The position numbers and the translations under genes were made by a program. From positions 381,501 to 445,500 of the forward strand of contig NZ_PNFF01000001.1 of the NCBI RefSeq assembly GCF_028888695.1: DNA of 64,000 bases. The letters run 5' to 3'. Of the stretch, positions 7,434 through 16,638 are shown piece after piece. Positions within the stretch are counted from its first letter, which is position 1, and each line of letters starts with the position of its first letter. The notes below the pieces were generated by a model. The model was not told the DNA's origin. It did not search any database and saw nothing but the letters and a program-made list of their open reading frames with translations. This stretch comes from Bacillus methanolicus (lineage in GTDB: Bacteria > Bacillota > Bacilli > Bacillales > Cytobacillaceae).

Positions 7434-8045
7434 ATGGATTTTGATTTAATACGAGAATGGTTCACGCTAGAAAAGATATTGGAATTAATAAAAGAATATC
7501 GCTCTTTCGGACCGCTTCCGGGAATATTGCTCCCAATGTTTGAGGCTTTCTTGCCGTTTCTTCCCTTATTTGTGTTTGTCATGGCTAATGCAAATGCATT
7601 CGGGCTATGGTTTGGGTTTTTATTTTCATGGATTGGTGCAGTTGGAGGAGCATTGCTAGTTTTTTTGATCGTGCGTAAATATGGCCAGCAGAAGATGCTC
7701 CGTTTTTTGAAAAAGCATTCCCATGTAAAAAAGCTTATGAGCTGGGTTGAACGGCATGGGTTTGGTCCGCTTTTCCTGATGCTTTGTTTTCCGTTTACGC
7801 CTTCAGCTATTGTCAACATCGTGGCAGGGTTATCAAAAGTAAGTATTGCACAATATTTGCTGGCAGTCATTACGGGCAAAATGGTGATGATTTTCACGAT
7901 TAGTTTTATAGGGTATGATATCCGCGCATTGGTCCAACAGCCGATAAGAACAGCCATTGTTATGATCGTCATTTTTATTCTTTGGTACGTGGGCAAAAGA
8001 ATTGAACTAAAAATGAATATGAGCGTTGAAAAAGATAGAACATAA
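7434..8045 (+). CDS. yhjE: YhjE, TVP38/TMEM64 (VTT domain) membrane protein
   Basis: A 203-residue multi-spanning membrane protein of the DedA/VTT superfamily. Typical features are EAFLPFLPLFVFVMANANAFG near residues 38-58 (re-entrant loop motif), FxxR-like HGFGPLFLMLCFPFTPSA in the middle, and a C-terminal helix. VTT proteins are linked to lipid scrambling or transport and membrane homeostasis; a specific substrate is not visible. AAGGAG precedes the ATG at a normal distance. The stop codon touches an in-frame ATG for the next gene, and the two genes keep the yhjE-sipV order of B. subtilis, so they are very likely cotranscribed. Confidence 0.9.
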   Translation: MDFDLIREWFTLEKILELIKEYRSFGPLPGILLPMFEAFLPFLPLFVFVMANANAFGLWFGFLFSWIGAVGGALLVFLIVRKYGQQKMLRFLKKHSHVKKLMSWVERHGFGPLFLMLCFPFTPSAIVNIVAGLSKVSIAQYLLAVITGKMVMIFTISFIGYDIRALVQQPIRTAIVMIVIFILWYVGKRIELKMNMSVEKDRT

Positions 8046-8083
8046 TGAAAAACGTACGGACGAAAAAGCACGGAGGAGATGAA

Positions 8084-8638
8084 ATGAAAGAAGAAATAAA
8101 AAAAGAAGGTTTGGAATGGCTGAAAGCTTTTGCGATCGGAATGATAATATTTGCTTTTATTCGTACTTTTTTCTTTTCAAATTATATTGTTGAAGGTGAA
8201 TCGATGAAGCCGACTCTTAAAGACGGCAATAAGTTGGTGGTAAATAAAATCGGTTACCAGATCGGCGAGTTGCAGCGGTTTGATGTTATCGTATTCCATG
8301 CAAATAAGAAAGAAGATTTTGTGAAAAGAATTATCGGCCTTCCTGGAGATAAGGTTGAATACCGCAATGATCAATTGTACATCAATGATAAAAAAATGGA
8401 TGAACCATATTTAGACATTTACCGGAAGCAGGTACCCGGCGGAAGAATAACTGGTGATTTTACTTTGGAAGAACTTACAGGAGAAGAAAAGGTTCCTCCG
8501 GGCAAGCTTTTTGTTCTCGGAGATAATCGCCTTGGCAGCTGGGACAGCCGCCAGTTTGGATTTATTGCGATCGATCAGGTCGTCGGGAAAGTGAATGTAA
8601 GATATTGGCCGTTAAACGAATTTGATGTTTCTTTTTAA
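8084..8638 (+). CDS. sipV: Type I signal peptidase (SipV-like)
   Basis: A 184-residue signal peptidase I with a single N-terminal membrane anchor (about residues 12-32). The catalytic Ser40 lies in VEGESMKPTL and the Lys81 general base in VKRIIGLPGDKV; the conserved LGDNRLGSWDSR box is near the C-terminus. It cleaves signal peptides from secreted proteins on the outer face of the membrane. The start at 8084 is preferred because GGAGGAGATGAA lies just before it; a longer frame from 8045 overlaps the yhjE stop. The position directly after yhjE matches sipV in B. subtilis. One or more other signal peptidases are expected elsewhere in the genome. Confidence 0.93.
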   Translation: MKEEIKKEGLEWLKAFAIGMIIFAFIRTFFFSNYIVEGESMKPTLKDGNKLVVNKIGYQIGELQRFDVIVFHANKKEDFVKRIIGLPGDKVEYRNDQLYINDKKMDEPYLDIYRKQVPGGRITGDFTLEELTGEEKVPPGKLFVLGDNRLGSWDSRQFGFIAIDQVVGKVNVRYWPLNEFDVSF

Positions 8639-8650
8639 TGAGAGTTTCTG

Positions 8651-8680
8651 CCGCAGTTTAAAAAACTGTGGTATTTTTTT
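8651..8680 (+). terminator. Terminator of yhjE-sipV
   Basis: CCGCAGTTT at 8651-8659 pairs with AAACTGTGG (one G-T pair), followed by a run of T. Confidence 0.87.
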
Positions 8681-8692
8681 GCTTAATCCGTG

Positions 8693-8832
8693 TTTTCCAA
8701 AATTGTATGGTGATTTTCCAAGATTAAATAATAGTTTTGCAAAATTATTCTCGTTTTTTGCAAAATAACTCGTTATTTTTCAAAAATGAACATAAATTTT
8801 TCCAAGTTTACGATATCATGCGATTTTTCCAA
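8693..8832. repeat. Array of TTTT(C/G)CAA motifs at 21-bp period upstream of addB
   Basis: TTTTCCAA or TTTTGCAA occurs at 8693, 8714, 8735 and 8756, each exactly 21 bases apart. TTTTTCAA follows at about 8776 and TTTTCCAA at 8798, with a last copy at 8825 out of phase. The bases between are AT-rich and degenerate. The stretch fills most of the 285-base gap between sipV and addB and ends about 90 bases before the addB start. No gene is seen in it. A 21-base period is two helical turns, so all motifs face one side of the helix. Confidence 0.75.
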
Positions 8833-8923
8833 TAATGGCCAAAGCATATACAAAAATAATGATCGCCTTCTGTGCTATTATATTGAAAGAGAAATATGTC
8901 CGTCATTTAAAGGGGGAAAGGGA

Positions 8924-11900
8924 ATGGCTGTCAGACTCATAACAGGGAGATCAGGTAGCGGCAAAACAGAATATTGTTTAAAGGAGATACGGGAGAAGCT
9001 GCTAGAGGATCCGGATGGAAACCCGATTATTTATCTCGTTCCGGAGCAGATGACATTTTTATCTGAATACAGGATTGTCACCACCCCTAATTTGGGCGGG
9101 ATGATTCGTGCCCAAGTATTCAGTTTTACCCGTTTAGCATGGAGAATTCTTCAGGAAACAGGCGGGATCAGCCGCTATCATCTCAACAGTGTTGGGATCA
9201 ACATGCTCATTCGAAAAATTATTGAAGATCAGAAGGATGAGCTGAAAATTTTTCAAAGGGCTGCTGATAAATCCGGATTTATCCAGCAAATGGAACAAAT
9301 GTTGACGGAATTTAAACGTTATTGTGTAACCCCGACTGAGCTGACCGCATTTTGGACAGACGGGGAACAAAACCAAAAGGATCTGAAGGATAAGCTTCAC
9401 GATCTTGAATTAATTTACAGCCGGTTTGAGGATGAACTGTTTGGAAAATATGTAGATTCCGAGGACTATTTAAGACTTCTTTCGGAAAAAATCGCTTCAT
9501 CCGAGTATTTAAAAGAAGCAGAAATATATATTGACGGTTTTTACACATACACCCCGCAAGAATATATGATTATTGAACAATTAATGAAGCACTGCAAGCG
9601 GGTTACCATTACTTTAACAAGCGACCAATTGTATAAAGAAAACGCACCCGACGAGCTTCATCTTTTCAGATTGTCCGGTGAAACGTGTCAGACGATTTAC
9701 GAAATCATCAAAACAAACGGAATCGAACTGGAAGACGAAATTCTTCTTGCGGAGCAGCTGAGATGGACAAACGATTCATTGCGCCATTTAGAATCGGAAT
9801 TTGATACAAGGCCTGCCGTACCTTATGAGGAAACCCCTGAGGTTTCCATTTTCCAGGCAGTTAACAGGCGGGCGGAAATAGAAGGAGTTGCCCGGAAGAT
9901 TAAGTATTTAGTGAGGGAAAAAGGATATAGGTTCCGGGATATCGCATTGTTAGTAAGGAATGGAAGCGACTACCACGATATTTTAGAGACCATTTTCCAT
10001 GACCATGAAATTCCTTATTTTATTGATCAAAAACGAACAATGTTAAACCATCCGCTTATCGAGTTAATTCGCTCCAGTTTAGAGATTATTAACGGTCATT
10101 GGCGTTATGAACCGGTTTTTCGCGCCATAAAAACTGAACTGATGTTTCCTGTAAAATCCAATGTCCTTACATTGCGCCAGCAAATGGACAGGCTTGAAAA
10201 TTATGTTCTCGCATACGGAATCCAGGGAGACAAATGGACGAAAAAAGACCGCTGGATCTACCGAAGAATAAGAGGGCTTGAATTTGAATCCGTTGCAAAG
10301 ACCGATGCAGAACAGAACATCGAACAGGAGCTGAATGAGCTTCGGGCGATGATCACGGCCCCTCTTCTCCGGCTGGCTCGCCGTCTTAAAAAAGCGAATA
10401 CGGGAAGAGATTTATGCGAGGCTGTCTATTTGTTTTTAGAAGAATTAGATATTCCAACAAAACTCGAACAATGGAAGCTTGCTGCAGAAGCAAAGGGCGA
10501 GCTTGTAAAGGCGCGGGAGCATGATCAGGCCTGGAACGCCGTGATGGAGCTTTTGGATCAGTTTGTTGAAATGCTTGGAGAGGAAAAAATTTCACTTAAG
10601 CAGTTTGCAGCCATTCTTGATGCAGGGATGGAGTCATTGCGTTTTTCACTTGTTCCTCCTGCCATCGACCAAGTAATAGTTGCAGATTTGGAGAGATCAA
10701 GACTGTCAGACATTAAAGCGGCTTTTGTCATCGGTTTAAATGAAGGGATTTTTCCTGCAAAAATAGGTGAGGAAGGGATATTGGCTGACGAAGACCGTGA
10801 GTTTTTGCTTTCAAGAGGTTTGAAAATCGCACCTGGAAGCCGTACGCGCCTTTTGGACGAAAACTTTCTCGCCTATAAAGCATTTGCCACTCCTTCCGAG
10901 CACCTTTATGTAAGCTACCCTTTGGCCAATGAAGAAGGAAAAGCATTGATGCCTTCTTCATATATTAAAAGATTAACGGATTTGTTTCCAAATGCCCGCA
11001 TGCATTTCTTTGTTGCCGATCCATCAGAGTTATCGGAAGAAGAGCAGCTTGATTTTATTTCAAATGAAACGACTGCCCTGTCCTATTTGACCGGACAGCT
11101 TCAGCTGAAAAAACGAAACTATCCGGTTTATGACTTATGGTGGGATGTTTATAACTATTATATGAATAATGATAGATTAAGGCCGATGGCAGTTAAAGCT
11201 CTGTCTGGTTTATTCTATGAAAACCGGACGAAAAAGCTATCGGAGCAGGTAAGCAAACAATTGTACGGAGACCATATTCAAGCTAGCGTCTCAAGGATGG
11301 AGCTCTTTCACAGCTGTCCGTTTTCCCACTTTGCCCGACATGGACTGAAACTCTCGGACCGTCAAGTATTCCGGCTTGATGCTCCTGATATCGGTGAATT
11401 ATTCCATGGTGCATTAAAATATATCGCAGAAACAGTGGCGCAAAAGAATTTGTCTTGGGCAAACATGACGAAGGAAGAATGCGAAAATCTTGCAAAAGAA
11501 GCAGTTGAAAAACTGGCTCCTAAATTGCAAAATGAAATACTGTTAAGTACGAATCGCCATCAATATATTAAGAGGAAACTGGAAAAAATTATCAGCAGAG
11601 CTTCATATGTATTAAGCGAACATGCCAAGGCAAGCGGTTTTTACCCGATCGGCTTGGAAGTGGCTTTTGGTCCGAAGGAAAAACTGCCGCCCCTTTCTTT
11701 TTCTTTGAAAAATGGAACAAAAATGGAATTGGTCGGCCGGATCGACCGTGTTGATAAAGCAGAGGACACAAGCGGCGTATTTTTAAGGGTGATCGATTAC
11801 AAGTCGAGCGAAAAAGATTTAAACATCGGGGAAGTTTACTACGGTCTGGCGCTGCAAATGCTGACGTATTTAGATATTATCATTACCCATTCGGACAATT

Positions 11901-12436
11901 TAATCGGCACGAAAGCAGACCCTGCGGGAGTCCTTTATTTCCATGTTCATAATCCGATCATCCATTCTTCAAAAGTGTTGACGCTTGATGAAATTGAAAA
12001 AGAGATTATGAAAAGCTTCCGAATGAAAGGGCTTCTTCTCGGGGAGCAAAATGTAATTCAATTAATGGACAAAACACTAGAATCCGGCGACTCGCAAATT
12101 GTCTCCGCCGGAATGAAAAAGGATGGAACGTTGAAAAAGTCTTCGAAAGTGGCGACGAGAGAAGAATTTGAAGCTTTAAGGCGTTATGTCAGAAAATTGT
12201 ATGAGAAAACAGGAAATGCCATTTCAGAAGGAGTTGTCGACCTTTCCCCTTATAAAATGAAGAACAAAATTCCTTGCACGTTTTGTCCGTACAAAGCGGT
12301 ATGCCAGTTCGATCAATCACTGGAAAGCAATGAGTTTCGTATTTTAACGCCGTACAAAAGAGATGACGTTTTGGGATTAATCCGAAAGGAGGTAGATGAT
12401 CTTGACAAATTCGGTGATGATTCCGCCAAAGCCTGA
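8924..12436 (+). CDS. addB: ATP-dependent helicase/nuclease AddB
   Basis: A 1170-residue subunit of the AddAB helicase-nuclease that processes double-strand breaks for recombination and recognises Chi. The Walker A motif GRSGSGKT is at residues 8-15. The four cysteines of the Fe-S cluster are seen at 798, 1118, 1121 and 1127, almost the same spacing as in B. subtilis AddB, and the nuclease motif VIDYKSS precedes the last three. The start at 8924 follows AAAGGGGGAAAGGGA and gives MAVRLITGRSG, as in relatives; a longer upstream frame runs into the repeat array and is not credible. The gene overlaps addA, forming an addBA operon. Length is within a few residues of the family norm. Confidence 0.97.
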   Translation: MAVRLITGRSGSGKTEYCLKEIREKLLEDPDGNPIIYLVPEQMTFLSEYRIVTTPNLGGMIRAQVFSFTRLAWRILQETGGISRYHLNSVGINMLIRKIIEDQKDELKIFQRAADKSGFIQQMEQMLTEFKRYCVTPTELTAFWTDGEQNQKDLKDKLHDLELIYSRFEDELFGKYVDSEDYLRLLSEKIASSEYLKEAEIYIDGFYTYTPQEYMIIEQLMKHCKRVTITLTSDQLYKENAPDELHLFRLSGETCQTIYEIIKTNGIELEDEILLAEQLRWTNDSLRHLESEFDTRPAVPYEETPEVSIFQAVNRRAEIEGVARKIKYLVREKGYRFRDIALLVRNGSDYHDILETIFHDHEIPYFIDQKRTMLNHPLIELIRSSLEIINGHWRYEPVFRAIKTELMFPVKSNVLTLRQQMDRLENYVLAYGIQGDKWTKKDRWIYRRIRGLEFESVAKTDAEQNIEQELNELRAMITAPLLRLARRLKKANTGRDLCEAVYLFLEELDIPTKLEQWKLAAEAKGELVKAREHDQAWNAVMELLDQFVEMLGEEKISLKQFAAILDAGMESLRFSLVPPAIDQVIVADLERSRLSDIKAAFVIGLNEGIFPAKIGEEGILADEDREFLLSRGLKIAPGSRTRLLDENFLAYKAFATPSEHLYVSYPLANEEGKALMPSSYIKRLTDLFPNARMHFFVADPSELSEEEQLDFISNETTALSYLTGQLQLKKRNYPVYDLWWDVYNYYMNNDRLRPMAVKALSGLFYENRTKKLSEQVSKQLYGDHIQASVSRMELFHSCPFSHFARHGLKLSDRQVFRLDAPDIGELFHGALKYIAETVAQKNLSWANMTKEECENLAKEAVEKLAPKLQNEILLSTNRHQYIKRKLEKIISRASYVLSEHAKASGFYPIGLEVAFGPKEKLPPLSFSLKNGTKMELVGRIDRVDKAEDTSGVFLRVIDYKSSEKDLNIGEVYYGLALQMLTYLDIIITHSDNLIGTKADPAGVLYFHVHNPIIHSSKVLTLDEIEKEIMKSFRMKGLLLGEQNVIQLMDKTLESGDSQIVSAGMKKDGTLKKSSKVATREEFEALRRYVRKLYEKTGNAISEGVVDLSPYKMKNKIPCTFCPYKAVCQFDQSLESNEFRILTPYKRDDVLGLIRKEVDDLDKFGDDSAKA

Positions 12437-15400
12437 AAATGTGACATGGACCGATGACCAATGGAAAGCAATCATGGCAAAAGACCGGGACATTCTTGTT
12501 GCGGCGGCAGCCGGTTCGGGAAAAACGGCTGTCCTCGTTGAGAGGATCATTCGAAAAATTACTTCCTTGCATGACCCGATTGATGTTGACCAGCTGCTTG
12601 TTGTTACTTTTACGAATGCTTCAGCTGCTGAAATGAGACATCGAATTGGTGAAGCATTAGAAAAGGAGATTAATTCAAACCCAACGTCTGCGCATTTGAG
12701 AAAACAATTGAGTCTTTTGAATAAAGCATCGATTTCTACTCTCCATTCATTTTGCTTGGAGGTGATTAGAAAATACTACTATTTAATTGATATTGATCCG
12801 GGGTTTCGGATAGCAGATGAGACGGAAGCCCAGCTTCTGCGTGACGAAGTTTTAGATGAATTATTTGAAGAAGAATATGGAAAAAGTGATAATGAAGCAT
12901 TCTTTTCACTTGTAGATACATTTACGAATGACCGGAGCGATGACGCCCTGCAAGATATCATAAGAGAACTTTACGATTTTGCCCGTTCCAATCCTTCTCC
13001 TGACCGTTATTTGCAGTCGATTATCGAGATGTATGATGTTGATGAGAATGGGAAACTGGAAGATCTTCCGTTTATGGATGCTCTCTTATATGACATCGAG
13101 CTGCAGCTTGAAGGGGCAAAACAAATGCTTCTTGAAGGGCTGGAGCTGACGAAGCTTCCCGGCGGACCGGCGCCCAAAGCAGAAAATTTTAATGATGACT
13201 TGCATCTAGTTGATACTCTTATCAGCGCAAAAAACGATTCTTGGTCAACTTTGTACAACGCAATGCAAACATTGACTTTTTCACGTGCGAAAACAGTCAA
13301 AGGAGACGAATATGATAAGGGCTTGGCAGAAAAAGCTCAAAAATTAAGAGACCGGGCGAAAAAAGTTTTGCAAGACTTGCAGTCCGAACTTTTCTCAAGA
13401 AGACCTGAATCGTTTTTAAAAGATATGCGTGAAATGAAAGGACATATCGAAACGCTTATTTCTCTTGTGAAATCTTTTTCGGACCGATTTGAACAAGTGA
13501 AAAAAGAAAAGGGATTAGTTGATTTTGCTGATTTAGAACATTACTGTCTCGATATTCTTACCGGAAGCATCGATGAGGACGGCAGAAGAATTCCTTCCGA
13601 AGCAGCGCTTTCTTACCGGCGCCATTTCAAAGAGGTTCTCGTCGATGAGTACCAAGATACAAACATGGTGCAGGAAGCCATTTTGCAGCTTGTCACAAAT
13701 GAAAAAGAAGAGACAGGAAATCTTTTTATGGTAGGGGACGTTAAGCAATCGATCTACCGGTTCCGACTGGCAGAGCCAAATTTATTTTTAAGCAAGTACA
13801 ACCGTTTTACACCGACTGGTGCGGATACGGGCTTGCGAATTGATTTAGCCCGGAATTTCCGAAGCCGGAAAGAAGTGCTCGACGGAACGAATTTTCTGTT
13901 TAAGCAGCTTATGGGGGTAAAGGTGGGAGAAATCGAATACGATGAAGCTGCAGAGTTAAAAAAAGGTGCCCCGTATCCGGAAGAAACCCCGAACCCTGTT
14001 TCCGTCATCTTGATCGACCAGGCCGGAGATGAAAATGAAAGCGATGCAGAAGATTTGACTGAAGTGGAAAATACTGGAGATTTTAGCCGAGAGGAATTGC
14101 AGCAGTCACAGCTGGAAGCAAGGGTAATGGCAAAAAAAATTAAAGAGCTAATTGAAAACCGGACCGAAGTGTATAACACAAAAACAAAAAGCACACGGCC
14201 CATTACTTACAGAGACATTGTGATTCTTCTCCGTTCCATGACTTGGGCCCCGGAGATCATGGAAGAGTTCAAACAACAGGGCATACCGGTATATGCAAAC
14301 TTATCAACCGGATATTTTGAGGCAACAGAAGTGTCGATTATGATGTCTCTGTTAAAGGTTATTGACAATCCTTATCAAGATATTCCGCTTGCAGCTGTTT
14401 TACGCTCCCCGATTGTTGGATTAAACGAAGAAGAATTGTCGCAAATCCGCATTTCAAATAAGTGGGGATCGTTTTATGAAGCTCTGATGACTTTTTGCCG
14501 GACAAAGCCGTCAGCTGAACAGGAAGCCCTTTATGAAAAAGTAAGACCGTTTGCAGACCAGCTTCAACAATGGAGAACAAAAGCCCGTCAAGGATCATTA
14601 TCTGAATTGATCTGGGATTTATTCAGAGAAACGAAATTTTATGATTTTGTCGGCGGGATGCCGGGCGGAAAACAGCGCCAGGCAAACCTTCGAGCATTAT
14701 ATGACAGGGCACGGCAATATGAATCAACATCATTTAGAGGCTTGTTCCGCTTTCTCTGGTTTGTTGAACGAATGATCGAACGGGGCGACGATTTGGGGGC
14801 AGCCCGCGCACTTGGAGAACAAGAGGATGTTGTCAGAATCATGACCATTCACAGCAGTAAAGGCCTTGAGTTCCCGGTTGTTTTTATTGCGGGTTTAGCA
14901 CGCAAATTCAATACAATGGATCTGAAAAAAACATTTATGCTGGATAAGGAATTCGGATTTGCCGCAAGGTATGTCAATGCGGAGAAACGGATATCTTACC
15001 CAACGCTTGCACAGCTTTCATTTAAGCGGAAAAAGAAGATGGAAATGCTGGCAGAGGAAATGAGAGTGCTATATGTTGCTTTAACTCGTGCGAAAGAGAA
15101 ACTGTATTTGATCGGTTCGGTAAAAAATGCTGAAAAATCGCTGGATAAATGGCTTTCGGCAGCTGCCGGCGAAAACTGGCTGTTACATGATTACGACCGA
15201 GCAAATGCAAGCAGTTATTTGGATTGGATCGCCCCTGCGCTTATTAGGCATAGGGATTGTAAAGTATTGCGTGGCGGCGACAATCAAGAAAATATAAAAC
15301 TATTAGACCATCCATCATGCTGGCACGTGGAAATGATTTATAGTGAAGAAGCCGGATCATTGAATGAAGATAAAAGAGACGAAAGACAAGAATTGCTGGA

Positions 15401-16181
15401 AAAAGTGGCAGAAGGGAAACCTGTTCCAGTTACTTCTAACCATGCTGAAAGGGTAAACGATCAGCTTTCATGGAAATATGAATTCCATCATGCTTCTGTA
15501 CTCCGGTCCAAGCAATCTGTTTCCGAGTTGAAGAGGCAGTTTGATCTTTCCGGTGAGGAGAGCAGTACGGAACTGCTTTGGAAAATAAGAAAGCCTCTTT
15601 TAAAGCGGCCAAGATTTATGCAGGAAAAAACATTATCACCTTCAGAAAAAGGAACGGCTATGCATATGGTTATGCAGCAGATTGATCTGTCGCTTCCTTT
15701 AACGGAAGAATCTATTCGTCATCAGGTGGATGACATGGTACAAAAAGAACTCCTTACCGAGGAGCAAAGAGAAGGAATTGACTCCGGACTCATTGTGAAA
15801 TTTTTTGAAAGTGATCTAGGTCAAAGACTAATACGTGCAGAGAAAGTTATGCGAGAGGTTCCTTTCAGTTTATCGTTGCCGGCAAAAGAAACGTATCCAG
15901 ACTGGACTGTTGGAGATGAAAATGTCATTGTACAAGGTGTGATTGACTGTTTCTTTGAAGAGGAGGATGGTATTATTCTCCTTGACTATAAAACAGATAG
16001 CATTAAGGATCGTTACAAAGGGGGATTTGAAGAAGCAAAACCGATTCTTGAATCGAGGTATCGCCTTCAAATAAACCTTTATGCCCGTGCCCTTGAACAA
16101 ATATTAAGAAAGCCTGTCCATGAGCGGTATTTGTTCTTTTTTGATGGAGGACATTTATTAAAGCTAGACAATCATTTATAA
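12402..16181 (+). CDS. addA: ATP-dependent helicase/nuclease AddA
   Basis: A 1259-residue UvrD/Rep-type helicase with a C-terminal RecB-type nuclease, partner of AddB. Visible are Walker A AAAAGSGKT (34-42), helicase motif II DEYQDTN, VGDVKQSIYRFR, the motif HSSKGLEFPVVF and the nuclease motif LLDYKTD near the end. The TTG at 12402 is preferred. The AAAGGAGG site ends only three bases before the ATG at 12396 but nine before this TTG, and relatives start close to PKP-x-x-x-TWTDDQW. It overlaps addB by 35 bases. In B. subtilis sbcD and sbcC follow addA; here a terminator, a repeat array and gerPF follow instead. Slightly longer than the 1232-residue B. subtilis protein. Confidence 0.97.
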   Translation: MTNSVMIPPKPENVTWTDDQWKAIMAKDRDILVAAAAGSGKTAVLVERIIRKITSLHDPIDVDQLLVVTFTNASAAEMRHRIGEALEKEINSNPTSAHLRKQLSLLNKASISTLHSFCLEVIRKYYYLIDIDPGFRIADETEAQLLRDEVLDELFEEEYGKSDNEAFFSLVDTFTNDRSDDALQDIIRELYDFARSNPSPDRYLQSIIEMYDVDENGKLEDLPFMDALLYDIELQLEGAKQMLLEGLELTKLPGGPAPKAENFNDDLHLVDTLISAKNDSWSTLYNAMQTLTFSRAKTVKGDEYDKGLAEKAQKLRDRAKKVLQDLQSELFSRRPESFLKDMREMKGHIETLISLVKSFSDRFEQVKKEKGLVDFADLEHYCLDILTGSIDEDGRRIPSEAALSYRRHFKEVLVDEYQDTNMVQEAILQLVTNEKEETGNLFMVGDVKQSIYRFRLAEPNLFLSKYNRFTPTGADTGLRIDLARNFRSRKEVLDGTNFLFKQLMGVKVGEIEYDEAAELKKGAPYPEETPNPVSVILIDQAGDENESDAEDLTEVENTGDFSREELQQSQLEARVMAKKIKELIENRTEVYNTKTKSTRPITYRDIVILLRSMTWAPEIMEEFKQQGIPVYANLSTGYFEATEVSIMMSLLKVIDNPYQDIPLAAVLRSPIVGLNEEELSQIRISNKWGSFYEALMTFCRTKPSAEQEALYEKVRPFADQLQQWRTKARQGSLSELIWDLFRETKFYDFVGGMPGGKQRQANLRALYDRARQYESTSFRGLFRFLWFVERMIERGDDLGAARALGEQEDVVRIMTIHSSKGLEFPVVFIAGLARKFNTMDLKKTFMLDKEFGFAARYVNAEKRISYPTLAQLSFKRKKKMEMLAEEMRVLYVALTRAKEKLYLIGSVKNAEKSLDKWLSAAAGENWLLHDYDRANASSYLDWIAPALIRHRDCKVLRGGDNQENIKLLDHPSCWHVEMIYSEEAGSLNEDKRDERQELLEKVAEGKPVPVTSNHAERVNDQLSWKYEFHHASVLRSKQSVSELKRQFDLSGEESSTELLWKIRKPLLKRPRFMQEKTLSPSEKGTAMHMVMQQIDLSLPLTEESIRHQVDDMVQKELLTEEQREGIDSGLIVKFFESDLGQRLIRAEKVMREVPFSLSLPAKETYPDWTVGDENVIVQGVIDCFFEEEDGIILLDYKTDSIKDRYKGGFEEAKPILESRYRLQINLYARALEQILRKPVHERYLFFFDGGHLLKLDNHL

Positions 16182-16184
16182 AAT

Positions 16185-16221
16185 AAAAAACGGCAAGAAA
16201 CGTGCGTTCTTGCCGTTTTTG
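16185..16221 (+). terminator. Terminator of addBA
   Basis: AAAAACGGCAAGAA at 16186-16199 pairs with its complement at 16207-16220, the right arm ending in five T. A strong, nearly bidirectional stem directly after the addA stop. Confidence 0.93.
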
Positions 16222-16350
16222 AATATATGAGTTTTTATTTCCGTTTATCAGCCTTCATTCTGATTTATCAGCCTTTATTCTAATATATCAGCCTTCAATT
16301 TCGTTTATGAGCCTTCGATCAAATTTATGAGCTTTCATTCCAATATACAA
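16222..16350. repeat. 20-bp tandem array A (TATSAGCC type) between addA and gerPF
   Basis: TAT(G/C)AGC or a close variant begins at 16226, 16246, 16266, 16286, 16306 and 16326, with a decayed unit at 16346: an exact 20-base period. The consensus is about TATSAGCCTTCATTCYRATT. There are no unique spacers and no gene. It lies between the addA terminator and the end of gerPF, which converge, so it is outside any promoter region. The same unit type recurs at 42361-42640. Confidence 0.9.
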
Positions 16351-16382
16351 AAAAATGGGGATTAGCCTTGTTTTCTCAACTT

Positions 16383-16604
16383 TTAATTATTACCTACCGT
16401 TGGCTGGTCAACTAAGTTCGTATCAAGAACATTTGTAATACTTATTCCGTTAATTGTAATCACAATTCCTCCGGTATTACTCGCTCCGGAACCGGAATGC
16501 GATTTAGAATTGCTTTTTGGAGAGATAATGAGAGAGTCGCCAAATTGGACAATTCCTGATCCCCCAATATTAAGGATCTGAACGGGACCGATAAAAGCTG
16601 GCAT
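16383..16604 (-). CDS. gerPF: Spore germination/coat protein GerPF
   Basis: A 73-residue protein and last gene of the gerP operon. It begins MPAFIGPVQI, carries VQFGDSLIISPKSNSKS, and ends with a NVLDTNLVDQ segment, as expected for the GerPF/GerPA family of small coat proteins. GerP proteins are made in the mother cell and let germinants pass the spore coat. The ATG at 16604 is chosen because family members start MPA; an upstream in-frame ATG at 16613 sits directly on the AAGGATG site. The Ser/Gly-rich middle (SGSGASNTGG) is typical. Confidence 0.93.
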   Translation of the reverse strand: MPAFIGPVQILNIGGSGIVQFGDSLIISPKSNSKSHSGSGASNTGGIVITINGISITNVLDTNLVDQPTVGNN

Positions 16605-16638
16605 GGAAAACATCCTTTTCTTTACTCTATTGTGCGAT

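Noticed and set aside
7238-8071. 277-codon minus-strand frame opposite yhjE
   Set aside because: It is antisense to a clear membrane protein with a good ribosome site, runs across two genes and resembles no protein; it is a shadow of biased codon use.
8786-8923. N-terminal extension of AddB
   Set aside because: It would run through the TTTTSCAA array, and the AddB family starts close to the MAVRLITG segment at 8924, which has its own ribosome site.
13754-14203. 149-codon minus-strand frame inside addA
   Set aside because: Ser-rich low-complexity translation antisense to a conserved helicase; no ribosome site and no family resemblance.
16222-16350. CRISPR array
   Set aside because: The 20-base units are contiguous and degenerate with no unique spacers between identical repeats, and there are no cas genes. 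The same holds for 42361-42640.
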